A DNA stretch of 64,000 nucleotides from Vespula vulgaris. Its lineage: Eukaryota; Arthropoda; Insecta; Hymenoptera; Vespidae. Location: positions 3,365,001-3,429,000 of the forward strand of contig NC_066594.1 of NCBI RefSeq assembly GCF_905475345.1. The letters run 5' to 3'. The translations under genes and the position numbers were made by a program. How positions within the stretch are numbered: position 1 is the first letter of the stretch; each line of letters opens with the position of its first letter. The notes below the pieces were generated by a model. It had not been told where the DNA came from. It searched no databases and saw nothing but the letters and a program-made list of their open reading frames with translations. Positions 27,101 through 41,045 of the stretch are shown one piece after another.

Positions 27101-29090
27101 ATCCTTATCAAATTTATCGTGTTTTCTAAGTTGTATTATCGATCGTTGATTTTAATATAGTATACAATGTTTCGGTTATACTCGTAATAAAGAAAGTATT
27201 TTCTTTATTGACGAAATCAATCGATACATACGTATTATTTAAAAACTGATATTATATGTCGAATATAATTTTTAGCATTTGCGTTCGCAAATTTATTATC
27301 TTTAGATCTATAATGAATGATGAATTCATGGACTAATGACAAATAAATATTGTTAGACGTATAAAAATGTTGATCTAATAGAAAATACATCTAACGTAAA
27401 ATATTTGAAAGGCTATGCAATTTTAGCAATATCCTTCTTTATGTGTTGTACGTTAAGTAGGTCATCTTTGTCAGATGAGTTTGCATTTTCGAAGCTTTTG
27501 ACGTAGGTTAACGATGATTCTACAAAAATATTTGAAAGCACTATTAAAGGTCAAAAATATAAGTTTTAAAAGTGTATAAAAGAAGTATTAACAACAGAAA
27601 AATAATGAAGTACTCTAATAGTATTATAATGTCCTTGCAAGACGCGCCATTATTTGATTTCAATTTCAGAATGATGTTTCCGGGTTGATATTATAAGTAT
27701 AACCAGATATTCAGAGTACCTTTTATTACCTAATAAACCAAATCATATAAATCGTTTTAGAAGGAGGAAGAACAATTTTATACTCTTGGCAATAAATTTC
27801 GCTTCGGTTATATACACTCGCCGTTGTTGGTTTAAAGGAGAAGGAAAAATTTTCAGTGGGTCATTTTGTAAAAAAAAAAAAAAATATATATATATATAAT
27901 AACAAAAAGAATTTCAAGTACCAATAAATTTTATCCTCCTTTCTTTTGGTTGGCTACAAATTTTTTCAAACTATTAAGAAGCAGCATAAAAATATGAAGC
28001 AATTGCTCGTCCTCCTTTTTGTTGAGTTCTAACGGTACGCGTGTTAACTGGATTAAAACGGAACAAATTTCACGCGTTCGGATTTCGATCGATCCTCTTT
28101 GTCAAATTCTCGATTGCAACATCTGTTCATAGCTTAATACGTATAGGAGCATAAGATTAAAACGTTTTGTAATCAGTAATACGCGTTAGGTTTAACAACT
28201 ACGACGTTAAACTAGTCAATGCAATTAACATAATCAATTTCGAACGTAACGAGCGAACGTGATATGAGAGATCATTTAGATTTTACATTAAAGTCTCTTT
28301 CATACGAACCAAGCATATTCATTAAACGAAGGATGAATCCTTCTTCTTAGAAATTTCTGATCGATCTTAATCCTATGACGTATAAATCCAACCGCAGACA
28401 TCGGAATTAATTAAAAGCAGAATAACAAAAATACATTTAAGACCGTCATGCGTGTACACGCATTCTTGTCTGATATTAAATTCAAGGGAAATATATTTAT
28501 GAATACGCGTTTACGTACGTTTGTTACCGGCAAAGGAAATAGGAAAAACACGTGGTCGATTGCGACATCATCAATGGAATGCATTTAATCGAATTCACGT
28601 AATACTTAATTAAATGCAATTAATTTTCTCCGGATATGCAGACACCGATGCAAATACAGTAGCCTACACAAAGGGGTTCCGACAGGACTGTTTTCTATTG
28701 CCCGTTTTCTAAAAGCCACAATTAAAAGACTAGACATCACGATATCGATAAATTTTAGTCGTCGATTTTAATCGCCTCATTTCTTTGACCAAACACAACG
28801 ATCATGGTCATGCTACCTCTCTTACATTCGATTAGGACCAAGATTTTCGGCCTCGATTGTCCTCCTTACCTACATTCGGCTGAGAGGAAGGTCGGTAGAA
28901 ATATTGAGAGGGGAAAAGAGACGAGATCAGATGATTTCGGAGAGAGTAAAAACGAAGAGAAAAAAAAGGGAGATGCGTAAAAGGTGACTCTGGAAAAAGA
29001 AAATCGGTCAGTGGAATAACGGGATCATTAGCGCCCTATAGAGAAAAGAGAGAAAGAAAGAGGAAGAAGGAGAGAAAGAAAGAAAGAAGT

Positions 29091-29122
<32 letters not shown>

Positions 29123-29395
29123 GAAAAAGAAATAAGATGATAGTAGTAAAAATGTAACATCTTTTTCTTTCGTGGAACTTTTTCTTCGCTTCTTTACCAA
29201 ACTTTCTTTACCTCGAGCATTTCTCTCGATCATCGTTAGTACCAAAGAAATACTTAACTCTGTTGGTCGTTGGTGGGCCCAATGTCACCGATTATATTCG
29301 TTTAACGGGACCAGCACGTCCCACGAACGGTGGAGGAGAGGAGACGATGGAGGAGAAGCGTAATTTCTCCAAGAGGAGCGCGTGTTAACCGGGGT
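23605..29395. other. AT-rich stretch without a recognisable gene
   Basis: Only short random frames. A TA microsatellite sits at 24137-24172. From about 28,850 the sequence becomes more purine-rich and then GC-richer towards 29,400, grading into the candidate promoter listed next. I see no exon matching the missing Fem-1 start. Confidence 0.55.
24137..24172. repeat. TA dinucleotide microsatellite
   Basis: Uninterrupted TA alternation over about 36 bases. Confidence 0.95.
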
Positions 29396-29404
29396 TCCGC
29401 TCGG

Positions 29405-29439
29405 TCAGTCGGTGACAAAGCGGCTTCGCGTGAGGATTT
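29405..29439 (+). promoter_or_regulatory. Candidate initiator plus DPE promoter
   Basis: An arthropod initiator TCAGTC (29405-29410, presumed +1 A at 29407) is followed exactly at +28 to +33 by GGATTT (29434-29439), matching five of six positions of the downstream promoter element consensus RGWYVT. The surrounding 29,260-29,440 segment is the most GC-rich patch in this part of the window. It lies 2.3 kb upstream of the first identified Fem-1 exon on the same strand, so it could be the Fem-1 start, but no connecting exon was found. Confidence 0.25.
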
Positions 29440-30639
29440 GCTCCGTTTTTTTATATAAACATATATATGTGTATACGTATATACATATATAGTTATATAT
29501 ATGTATGTATGTACGTATGTAGACGAATTAACATTCCTTCCACAACGGTCTGTGCGTACGTGTGTGTGTTGAAAAGTTTTGCCTCGTTTTGTCTGAACAT
29601 AGAAAGAGGAAACGAACGTTTCTAGTTTGCATAAATTATTATTATTTTTTTTTTCTCTCATTATTTTTTTCCTTTTCTTTTTTGTGCGGGTTTATACCAT
29701 ATCCATGACGGAAAGAATTCTACCTTTAACTTTTTAGTTATCCACGAGATGACTGTGATCAATCGTCAAAGGTTTACAACTTTTTTACATTAACTCAATT
29801 CGTTAGTTCAATGTAATTTTAATAAAAGATAGCAATAATTTACATGATTTAACCGTAGTGTCAAATGTTACATTCTATCAGTGGTATATAAAAGGAGAAA
29901 AAGAAATAGTGTACGTTTGATCCGTGATAAATGAAATAAATACACGTTCAAAGCAACGTACAGTGCGCGTTCAAAGAAAAAGAAAGAATCAAATGAAATG
30001 AAATGAAATGGAATGAAATAAAATAAATAAATAAATAAATAAATAAGTACAAACTCAACGACCAAGAGGATCTAATTCCATTCATCTAAAAATAATAATA
30101 TTTTCTTGAATCCATTATACACTCGTAGCTCTTCTCCATGTTGCTATGTCGGTGTGATAAAAAACGTTTATCGTATATTAAAAAGGAGAAAGAAAAGGAA
30201 AAAAAAATTAAGCAAAAACGAGGTCATTCGTTCGATATATTTTTCTCAAGCAAGGAGCCAATGATGTATTATTAACAATATTAAGACAAATGGCAGAAAA
30301 GTAAAGAAGAGTTTTTCATTCGCTAAAAGAAAAATAAATAGAAGAAGAAGAAAAAGAAAATCTTTCGTTCGATGAAATTTTTTAAATAATGGGAATAATG
30401 ATTTTTGATTGAGATAAATAGATGTGATTGTAACTTGCGATAAGAAGAAGGAAAAACAGGAAGTTTGAAAAAATATAAAGGAGGAAAATTGTTACAGGAG
30501 AATAAGAAAATTAAAAAGGAAGGAAGAACGTTTAAGAAGGTCTCGTTGGGAGACAAAACGGACATTGCAAATTGAAAGGAGTTGGAGTGAACATCTCTAT
30601 GCGAAAGAAATAACATACTTGTGAACGCGCACTCGCACG

Positions 30640-30704
<65 letters not shown>

Positions 30705-31740
30705 AAGAATCAGGGAGAGAAGGCACATATTAAATATTTATTATTTGCACGAAAAGAGAAGAGAACAACCATTTTTACATTTCCTACACTTAACTCTGTA
30801 TCCTCGTTGAAAGAGTTTGAATACAAATTGTTCATACACAGACGGACTAGCACGGACGTCCTTTAGTTAATTTAACTCAAAGACTTTGTTGGTCGACTTT
30901 AAAAACTCGTTAAAATCGCACGTACTAAATAAAAAGGAAAATTCTCTAGTTCTTCGTATATTCGAGTATCGTTTCTCTATTAAATATCTTCAAAACGGGT
31001 AACGTATTTTCAAATGTAAGTTTGACAAGTACAGAAAGTTTTGTTATTACTATCGATCTTTCTACTCTGTAATAATCCTCAAGAATAAAATGATTTTATA
31101 TTTATTTTAACCAACATTACATCGTTTTCTATTATTAAAGTCTTCTACATTGATTAACTATAAAAAGAAAACAGAAAAAGAAAAGGTGCTAATTAATTCG
31201 AATATTTACAAATCTCGAATTCAAAAGATTTAATTAAAAATTTTAATTAATTGAAATTATTGTTATTATACTATTTTAGTTTCGAATAAAATGTTAATTG
31301 GATTTTAATATATACTTCATATATATATATATATACATATATTTATTTATTTATAATAATAATTCTTGTAAATTGACAAAACTAAACTCGAAAGATTCAT
31401 TCTGATTTCAACTTGATCTTTACGTTATTTTTTTTATTCCATTATAAATACAACAGAGAGTCAAAAATTTCTCGCTGAACACTACTCGTTTCTAGAATTA
31501 TTTTAGCGCATATTTTTAATTCATTTACAAATTAGAATGTTAATTTTTAATTTTCTTTTTTCTCTTTCTTTTGCAAGACATGCATGATATCATCGTGGAA
31601 TCTTTTTAGATGCTATTCGTGAAATATATTCGATTTTTTAATCGACGTTTTATTAATATACGTAATTGATTGATAAAAAGAAAAGAAAACAAAAACTGAA
31701 AGAAAAAGACTAATGAAATATTTTTATTCTGTTTCAATAG
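29440..31740. other. Upstream or first-intron DNA of Fem-1
   Basis: No coding exon was recognised. The stretch holds TATATA/GTATGT-rich sequence (29,455-29,520), AT/GA simple repeats and a 28-unit GA run at 30,647-30,702. It ends in TTCTGTTTCAATAG, a good splice acceptor for the first identified Fem-1 exon. At least its right part should therefore be intron. Confidence 0.5.
30647..30702. repeat. GA dinucleotide microsatellite
   Basis: About 28 uninterrupted GA units. Arg-Glu and Ser-Leu repeat frames across it are artefacts. Confidence 0.97.
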
Positions 31741-34700
31741 CGATTTTTGGAGCGCCGAGATAAACATGAGGTAGAAGTATTAGTCAGTACTACGACCCAT
31801 GGGGCTACACCATTGGTTATGGCCTGTAGAAATGGCCACTACGACGTGGCAGAATACCTCGTTGTAAAATGTGGGGCAGATATAGAACAACCCGGCTCAG
31901 GTAACAAAAAAAAAATTAATCATGATAAGTCTTACGAAAGATAAGTTATCATTTTTCGCACGTCGTCGTTCTCTTATGCGTCATGTTTGTTTATTTTACG
32001 ATCAAAAGGAATACCACGTGTTAATACAATGCATAGAAAATTCTTCTATATGGCATGAACGATCATTTTATGTTAATTAAGTTTATACGGAAGATCGAAG
32101 AACATCGAAAAAATATATTCCATTCATTATTTTAATCTCGACTCGAGAAACGTTCGATTATTGATAACTCTATACATTGATAACTCTAATAATTTCTCCG
32201 TCGTAGTTGCATTATCTATATTAATATTTTAATTAAAGTGGCTAAGAAAAAGAAAGAAAAAAAAAAGAAATAAAGTTCGTTGTATTGGCCAAAAAAAAAA
32301 AAAAAGAAAAGAAAAAGAAAAAGGGAGAAAGAAACGAGTAGTTTAATAATAAAATGCTAATAAAATATTCGATTACGATAAATGTGTTCCAGATAGGTGT
32401 ACTATCTTATTATTTGAAATATAATGATTAGATAAAGATTAATATTTTTACTTCAGTTGTCTTTGATGGAGAAACCATAGAGGGTGCGCCACCGTTGTGG
32501 TGTGCAGCGGCAGCCGGTCACATCGAACTAGTGAAGTTGCTAGTACAACGAGGGGCGAACGTGAATTCGACGACGAAAACAAATTCGACACCGTTAAGAG
32601 CAGCTTGTTTTGATGGACATTTTGAAATTGTTAGATTCTTGGTCAAGAATGGTGCAGGTAAAAGAGAATCACGAAAGAACTTTCATCCTTACTTTATCGT
32701 TTTCACGATAAATTTTTTCGATTGTTATTTTCCCTTTTTTTTTTGTAAACTGTAAAGTCTCGAGCTAATGCAACGCATTCTCATTTTTCAGACATAGAAA
32801 TGGCAAATCGTCATGGGCACACGTGTTTGATGATAGCATGCTACAGAGGCCATATTGACATCGCTAAGTTACTATTAGCTTGGAACGCAGACGTCAACAG
32901 AAAATCAGTCAGAGGTAACACTGCATTACACGATTGTGCAGAAAGTGGATCCTTAGAAATTCTTAAATTGCTCGTTCAACACGGGGCTCAAATGGACGTC
33001 GATTCTTATGGGATGACGCCACTCCTGGCGGCTGCCGTAACAGGTTAACGAAAACCCTTTCCATATTGATCCGTTCCTTTTAATACTTTGCCAACCAAAC
33101 GACATTTGCTTCTAGCTTGTTATTATGCTACCATATGTTCTTTTTTTATTTTTCTTCCAGAATTTTCGTAAAGTGATTGCGGCTGTCGTATTATTAATTT
33201 ATATTGCATATTTTAATTATAGACTTTTTATTATATAGATATATTCGAAATTTGTTTAAATTCATATATATATATATTTTTTTTGGATATAGTAAAAAAG
33301 CATAACGTGCGTTGTTAAGCAAAATGTTGAATCCACTTCAATTGGTCGGCAAAGTGTTAAAAGAATAGCACACAAACAATATCTCTCTTTCTCTCTCTCT
33401 TTATTCTTTTCTCACAGGCAATACCGATATCGTGGAGTATCTAATTGGAATTCCTGAATTAATAAAACGCGAGGAACGCATAGATGCATTGGAACTTTTA
33501 GGTGCAACGTATGTTGATAAGAAAAGGGACATGGTCGGTGCTCTAAACTTTTGGAAACGCGCCATGGACGATAGGTAAAATCGTTTTCTCTTTTCTTCGT
33601 TATAAAGAGTAAAAATCGAGTAATTAGATTCGTAAATAAACTAATTAAGAACGTTATGATTCAGTTAGGTATTAACTCTTTGCGGTCAAACGATAGATGA
33701 ATGATATTTCTGATAAATTACTTTTAACTTTCCTGATTGTATATACCGAAATAATTCAAATAAAGAGAATTCTTTCGTTCCAGTTGAAATAATAACTGAG
33801 GTCAATAAAATATATTCTATCTGTTGTAAAATTACAATCTCACATAACCGACAAAATGAATTTCTCCGAAAGTAAGTTTCTCTGGGAAACAGAATTTCGA
33901 TAAAATTAATTTTATATGACAGTAATTGATTGAGCTCAGGTATCATCTCGATGCGTCGATAAAAATAATTCCGACCACGACGCGGTATCCATACTAAAAA
34001 AAAAAGAGAGAGAGAGAGAGAAAGAGAACAAAAAAAAACACGCACAAAAATATTACAACCGCAAAGAGTTAATATTACGATAGAAAAAAAAAAATTGGCC
34101 CGAGTTAATTGAGATATTAATTGGATGTTGAACGTCAAGATAATTGAAGAACGATCGAGTTACGTTTCTCTTCGTCCAATTCCACGGATACGATGAAATT
34201 TTATACGATTTAAATTTAATTGCTTCTTTAATTTTCTTTAGATATCAAAGCGACGTTGTAATATCGAAACCATCGCCTCTACCTCTAGTAGCGGCCTACG
34301 ACTTTGCTCAAGAAATATGCGAACCAGAACAACTGGATGAGCTATTGGCAGACCCAGACGAAATGCGTATGCAGGCATTAGTAATTAGAGAAAGAATTCT
34401 GGGTCCAGCACATCCAGATACAAGCTACTATATTCGCTACAGAGGAGCTGTCTATGCCGATGCAGGAAAATTTGATCGGTGCATACAACTATGGAATTAT
34501 GCGTTGGATATGCAACAGGGGATGCTCGAGCCTTTAAATCCGATGACACAGAGTTCCTTCTTTAGTTTTGCCGAACTCTTCAGCTTCATGATCGGTGAGG
34601 AAGGTAGACAAACTAGTAGAGGAAGGAGAGTACCTCCTGTGGACAGACAAGAGATACTTAAAATTTTCTTAAAGGCTGTAAGTATATCGGGGGAGATATT

Positions 34701-35683
34701 TATCTTCATTTACTTTTTGAAATCTTCTTTTTTTATAATACTTATATGTGTTTTTTACACTTTCTCTTTCTCCTCCTCCCATCCTTTTCCTTTATCTCTC
34801 CATATCTATTATTTTTTTTTTATCAATATTTTTATATCCACCGAACTAAACTCTGTTTCAGATAGTAGAAGTTAGATTGGGCAAGCAATTATTAGATAAA
34901 GTTCCACTTAGAGATCGCGACGTCACATCTTTAAACAGAATTTTATTAATAACATTGCATCTAGCTTGTTTGATGACGCGCGACATGCCCACAGAAGGTA
35001 CATACGAGTATGAGGCCATACATAAAGCTATTTACGAATTGGTTCGAATCAACGCAAAGGGCAAAGAGGTAATTAGCCTATTGCCCCTTAGCATATCAGA
35101 GGTAATACTTCTTTAGAAGAAGTTAAAGAAGAAACTTACGTCTTTCTTCCTTCCTCTTTGAATATCGAGTTTGATCGCAAATTTCCTTTGTTATTAATAT
35201 ACGTTCTTTTTCTTTTTTCTTTTTTTTTTCTTCTTTTTTTTTAATTTTTTTTATACATAATTTTAGGATCGTGACGCCTTACAATTAGTACATAGCGACG
35301 ACGTCGCTTTGGTAGGAAGGTATCCGATCTGCAAATTTCACTCACCGCACTTGACCACAGCTTTGTTGAAAGTTGGGGCAGATGTTAACTCGAGAGATAG
35401 GAATGGGAACACTGCTTTACATTGGGTCGCCATGTCGTTACCTTGGCGTCCAGACCTTGCTGTAGCGCTTCTCGACGCAGGTGCTCATATCGATACCGTT
35501 AATAGAGATAAGAAAACCTTCAAGAGTTTGCTACGCAACAAGCAAAACTATTACTCGATCAGTCCGTTAAAATATATCACATTGTCGTGCTTAGCGGCTA
35601 AGGTAATCAGAAGGTGGTGTAACGACGAACAAATCGACGAAGTCGTTCCCGGACACTTGCAAGAGTTTGTTAAAATGCATTAG
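31741..35683 (+). CDS. Fem-1: Fem-1 homologue (FEM1A/C type), CUL2 E3 ligase substrate receptor; first coding exon not found
   Basis: FEM1 proteins recruit proteins bearing C-terminal degrons to the CUL2-RBX1 ubiquitin ligase. Seven exons join in frame: 31741-31900, 32457-32657, 32792-33043, 33418-33574, 34242-34677, 34862-35068, 35267-35683 (609 residues here). N-terminal ankyrin repeats include ATPLVMACRNGH, PPLWCAAAAGH, STPLRAACFDGH, HTCLMIACYRGH, NTALHDCAESGS and MTPLLAAAVTG. They are followed by the family core (ALELLGATYVDKKRD, DPDEMRMQALVIRERILG, HPDTSYYIRYRGAVYADAG), two C-terminal ankyrin repeats and a terminal LSCLAAKVI that fits the VHL box. RKSVRGNTALHDCAESGS and VGRYPICKF place it with FEM1A/C rather than FEM1B. 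The family is about 617 residues, so only about 20 N-terminal residues are missing, in a phase-0 exon upstream. Candidate AATAAA signals lie at 36056 and 36781. Identity is secure; exon ends are inferred from splice sites and phase. Confidence 0.94.
33044..33417 (+). other. Fem-1 intron with an atypical donor (GTTAAC)
   Basis: The exon ends ACAG and the intron starts GTTAAC, weaker than the GTAAGT-like donors of the other introns. The acceptor TTCTCACAG is good and phase (1) is preserved across it. If the intron were retained, translation would stop at the TAA immediately after the junction, leaving only the N-terminal ankyrin block. Confidence 0.7.
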
Positions 35684-35772
35684 CTAATACGAATACGAAA
35701 AAACGAACTGTTTGTTATCATCGGATATCGCGAAGTTCTCTTCGCTTTATCGTTTTTACCTAATAACGTTTT

Positions 35773-35804
<32 letters not shown>

Positions 35805-37733
35805 TTCCTTCTTCCCTCCCTCCCTTCCTTCTTTTTTCCTTTTTCTTTTCTTTCCTTCTCTTTTCCGATACTCTTAATGACCCGAATTAAGCGAACGTTG
35901 ATTGAGTCGTAAAGTAGAGATATCGAATGCATGATTGATGATAACAGGAATAATTGTATTTTAACAACTCTCGCGAAGTATTTTTCAAATACCGAAGATT
36001 TATGACGCACTACGTGCCGACAGAGAAAAAAAGTGAAAACTGTAAAAGAAAGAAAAATAAAAAGGATGACGTGACCACAAGCATGGTCATATGATCGAAT
36101 GTATGAAGTGTGCAGCATGATGATAAACGTAAACTCGCAACGTTTGTGTAGTAACTCTGATTTCTTTCTTTTTTTTTCCTTTTCTTTTCTATTCTATTCT
36201 ATTTTATTTTATTTTATTTTATTTTATCTAAAGAACGTTCGTAAATTCTTCGAATTAATGGTTGGAGATCAGCGACAAATAATTCATAGATTCGAAGATA
36301 ATGTGTTCGATTAAAGTATTACGCTTGTCGACTTTAGTGTTGCCATCCATGAATATTTTTGCCAAGAATCGATCGTCGTGCTTCATAAAAATGATACGAG
36401 CTTAAAAACAAATTTGTAAACATCTTTGCCCAAGTTGAAAGATCTCTTTGGTATCGATATATAATTGACTATATAAACGGAACTTTTAAATATCGAATAA
36501 CATGAAAGTCGTTAAAGATCGTTATGATCATTGATTAAGAGATATTCGATTATTGTGATTTTCGCTACGCGATAAACTTGGCAAAAGGCCTTTTCACCCT
36601 TCTCCCCTTATACATAAGACCCCGCGATTAAAAAAAAAAGCCATAACTTTTAGAAAAACACCGCGTTGATATATGAATATTTTAGCGATAACGTGGTAAA
36701 CGTAATAATATTAAATTAAACTTGTGTACTCTTAGAAAAAGAAAAACGAATTTTTACCTTCAGTAATGTATAAAACGAAAAATAAATATATGCAGGATGA
36801 GAAAATTTCTAATACACGCATTTTTCCATGTTAAACACATTTGGCGGGAGATAATATTGATTAGAAAAAAAAAGGAAGAAAAAAAAAAGAAATAGAGTCA
36901 CGTCGTTGATCACGCACAAAAAATTTTTCGGATAATTTGTAAAAAAGAAAAAAAAAAGATAACTATTTCGCAATAATGAGATAAGAGGACTATGTTAAAC
37001 GATACGTTCGTTCGTTGATTGTGTCGCTCTTATTTTTTAACAACCTATCTAATATATCGAAATGACGACATGTCTTTCATTAATATTTTTTCGTTGGAGA
37101 AAATAAGAAAAAAAAAAAAACGATGATATCGCGCGTATAATCCAAGTCTGTAACTATTTACATGGAGCCTTATGCTTTTGCGCCATTGAGGATACCTTTA
37201 TTTCAAATGTGATAAAACTTACACGATAGATTAAAACTATAAACATATATACATATATACATACATACATAGATACGGCAAGATGCGAGACGTTGTTTAG
37301 AAGAGGTGCTTCTTTTTAATCGACGAACGATGGATGCACCTAATGCAATTTAGTATGTATGTGATCGTGAGAAATCCACTAACGAAACATTTACACTTAT
37401 TTATTTGACTTTTTTTTCTTTTTTTTGTTTTCTTTTTTTTGAGGAATATAGTTTTTTTATATACTTTTTATGCATTTTCCGTTTGAACGAGTTGTTTTAG
37501 CTAGTAGAATCACATTCTCACATATTTACCTTTTATGCGGAACGTTGTCTCGATCCTCTGTGAAAAAATATAATTCTTATCTTACATATTTATCGAGAAG
37601 ACTCGAACCGTTTTATAATGTAAAGACTGTGGAAATACAGGTGTGATAAAAAAAGAAAAAATATATATATTATATAATCGAAATATTTATATGTTTATTT
37701 CTTCAATTCTAATACCTTACACATATACTACCG

Positions 37734-37737
<4 letters not shown>

Positions 37738-37791
<54 letters not shown>
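37738..37791. repeat. TA dinucleotide microsatellite
   Basis: Roughly 27 uninterrupted TA units, the longest AT run in the window. Confidence 0.97.
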
Positions 37792-37793
<2 letters not shown>

Positions 37794-39479
37794 TACCCGT
37801 CTCTTGATTTACGCGATAAATTATATCATCGTTTACACGGTACTTTTATGGTTTATCTTTGTTTAAAGCGATCTAATTCGATACGATCAGAAAATAAATA
37901 TAATCTTTAGTAAATTACACTCCGTTATCAACAATATCTAAGACACATTAAAAACGAGATTTCTATAATAAGTGCATGCTTTAGTTTTAAAGCCAATTAC
38001 AAAAAAAAAAGAACAAGTTGACTACTTACACAAAAAAAGTGAATAAAATTTAATTTTCGTTTTTGTAGAATTTTTATAATTTTTTATATAATTATATATC
38101 TTCCTTAGATTTTTTTTTCTTTTTTTCTTTATAAACCTACGTATATACGCGTACGAAGAATAAATACTTTTATCATCTGTGCGGATTTTTTGTTCTCTGT
38201 AATATTTTCTTTTAGACGAAATTTCTGTAACAAGTACTTGGACTTTGAGACAAAAAAAAAAAGAAGTTGATTATTTTCGAAATACGTGATAAGTGACGAT
38301 AACGAATACGATTTATATTTTCGAATAATGATAACGAATAAAATTTATTTCTTCGTTTTTCTGAAATTCTTATAATTTTTACATGATTATATATATCTTG
38401 TATAACTCTTTTTTCTTTTTACAAATCTATATGTAAAAATGTATGAAAAAATGCTGAATAAATATTTGTATTACTTATACTGAATTTTTCTCTCTATAAT
38501 ATTTCCTTTTTTTCTTTTTTTCATACTGGCAAACTCAATTTTCGCGATTTTTATCCGTATAAAAAAAACAACTACATGGAATGAACACTTCACGTAAATT
38601 AAGGGCAGATGTGTTGTATATGTGTCTGTATGTATGTGTTGTGTGTGTGTGTCTATATATATATATATATATACACACACATATACCACTTACCATTCGA
38701 CAAAAACATGCCACCTGGATGAAGTGTTTCCTAAAAGAATAACAGAGACATATGAAATGAATGTTCGTCAAACTACAGACAAACTTACCTAGTTTTTTTT
38801 AATCCAAGTAATAAAATTATCTGAAATATATAACTTATGTGAATACGTATATATGATAACATAAAATGTACTCGTCCATATAAAACGCGATATTGAATCG
38901 TTATCAAATTGTTATCAATCGTCGTGCGTCAATCCTCTCCTCCATTTTACTTGATATAAACATTTATATCGATCAGAAAAAAAAAAGAGAAACTTCCTTA
39001 AACGTTTACACATATCAACGATTCGATTATTAAAAACACGAACAAATCTGTCGACGTTACGAGAAAATATCGTGAAGTTGCAAAAATTATTGTGCTCGAA
39101 CTTGAAGTTCCTAACACGCACGTACGCACGTATGCACGCACGTACATACATACACACAATATATACACACACACAGGCATATATTAATATAGGAAGACAA
39201 ACTTGTACGAATTTACACAATTCGTGTAAAAAGATAGAAAATGTTGAGACGACAGAGAGAATAATTTGTAACGATCGTTATCACAAAAATCCATCACACT
39301 CGAAAGGGAAATAATATTCGTAGCATACATGTAAGTTTAACGATCCGTACTAAAATATTCCCAATGTGGATATTCCTCAGCATCGATAAAAAAAAAAAAA
39401 ACAGAACGAAATATGTAAAACTTCATCGGACAAACTTACCCATAAACGTATCTCTCTCTTTTTCTCTCTCTCTATCTCT

Positions 39480-39625
39480 CTTTACATATATATACCATAT
39501 TAATATATAATGTATAATATGTATATTAATACATAATATATATCTATATTAATATACGTATATATATAAATATATATATACGTATATATACACACATGTA
39601 TATACATATATATATATATATATTA
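39480..39625. repeat. AT-rich palindromic block
   Basis: Alternating TATA with multiple short palindromes such as TATTAATATA and ATACGTATAT over about 145 bases. It is likely to extrude cruciforms or slip in replication. No protein feature. Confidence 0.75.
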
Positions 39626-40748
39626 GCATAGAAACATCTAACTAAAGATCTAGGAGTACATTGTACTAATTCTCATCTCCATGATGATACAACAAACACT
39701 TTGGATTCCTAGGATAGGTGTCGACGATACTAAATCTGCTTAAAGATCAACCACTATGTTAGAGAGGAAATATGATAACACAATCCCTTTTTCTTTTTTC
39801 TTTTTTTTTTGAAATCTTCATCGGGAACCATATTCCAAAATTTACAATCTTGTACAACAGTAACAAAGTGTTTAGAGGAAGAGAACAATCCGATGACAGC
39901 GATGTACGATTTACGATACGAATATTACATTAACGATGTCTTGTTGATGTATTACAAAAATAAAAAAAAATAAATAAATAGATAAATAAATAAATAAATA
40001 AACAATAAATAAATAAAAGTTTATTTAAAAAATAAAAAGAAAAAAAGAAAAAAGAAAGAAAGAAAAGAAAAAGAAACAGAAACAAATGAGAGGGGGTGGC
40101 GGTAGGAGGAGAGATAAACGACGGATGATCCTATATAAGTTTCTTGGGCGAAACTCTTTCCTCTTGAAGGATATCGCAAAGATAAAAAAGAAGTTTAACG
40201 AAAGTCACCTGAAAATTAATCTCACCTGCCGTATTATAAAAGAGTTTCCAATTTTGCAGATTACGAAGTGCATCACATGAAAGATCCGAGTTTATGGAAA
40301 GCTCCGGAACGAACGTCTCGATGGAGAAATATATTAAACACACATATCGTAGAATTTCGTTACAAACGTAATCGTCGAAACTCGTCTGTTATCACAAAGC
40401 TTTTCACCGCAAATTCATCCGACATCCCTCGAATAGCTCTTTCGTGAAAATAGATGGAAACTTTTCCTCGGTACAAAGCACAACCTGCTTAAAATGGTAA
40501 GAGACACGCAACAATACAAAAAATAAAACACACAACGACCACAGCATATTATTGTTTACTTTTCTTTTTTCTCATATTTTTTTCTTTTTTTTTTTTTCTT
40601 TTTTGTTGTCAAAATGGATGTGGACTTTATTCAATCACTATTAATGAGGTTGTGGTTATACAAGAGTGTTACACAATGCGCAGAGAATGTTCCTCGAAAT
40701 CTACATGGCGAGAAGAAATATGTTTACCAAAGAATAGATTCGCGCGAG

Positions 40749-40991
40749 ATTATTATTATTATTATTATTATTATCGTAAAATAGTGTTCTAATAATATAC
40801 ATACATACATACATGTATACATATATATATACATATATATATATATATACGTATTTATATGTATGTATATATATGTGTATATATATATATATATCTTCTT
40901 TATTGATATAAAAAGCACGAAACATCAGAAATCGTTTCACGTTATACACACATATATATAATATATATTATATATATATATATACATACGC

Positions 40992-41022
<31 letters not shown>

Positions 41023-41045
41023 TTATATAAACGTGTTTTATATTT
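40749..41045. repeat. ATT triplet run followed by long TATATA/TATGTA block
   Basis: An ATT triplet run (about 40,749-40,774) is followed by nearly 270 bases dominated by TATATA, ATACAT and TATGTA words. Long Tyr-Ile frames on the minus strand here are artefacts. Confidence 0.85.

Noticed and set aside
33686..34138. 150-codon minus-strand frame inside a Fem-1 intron
   Set aside because: Contains a Ser-Leu microsatellite translation and lies antisense within a short intron; no homology recognised.
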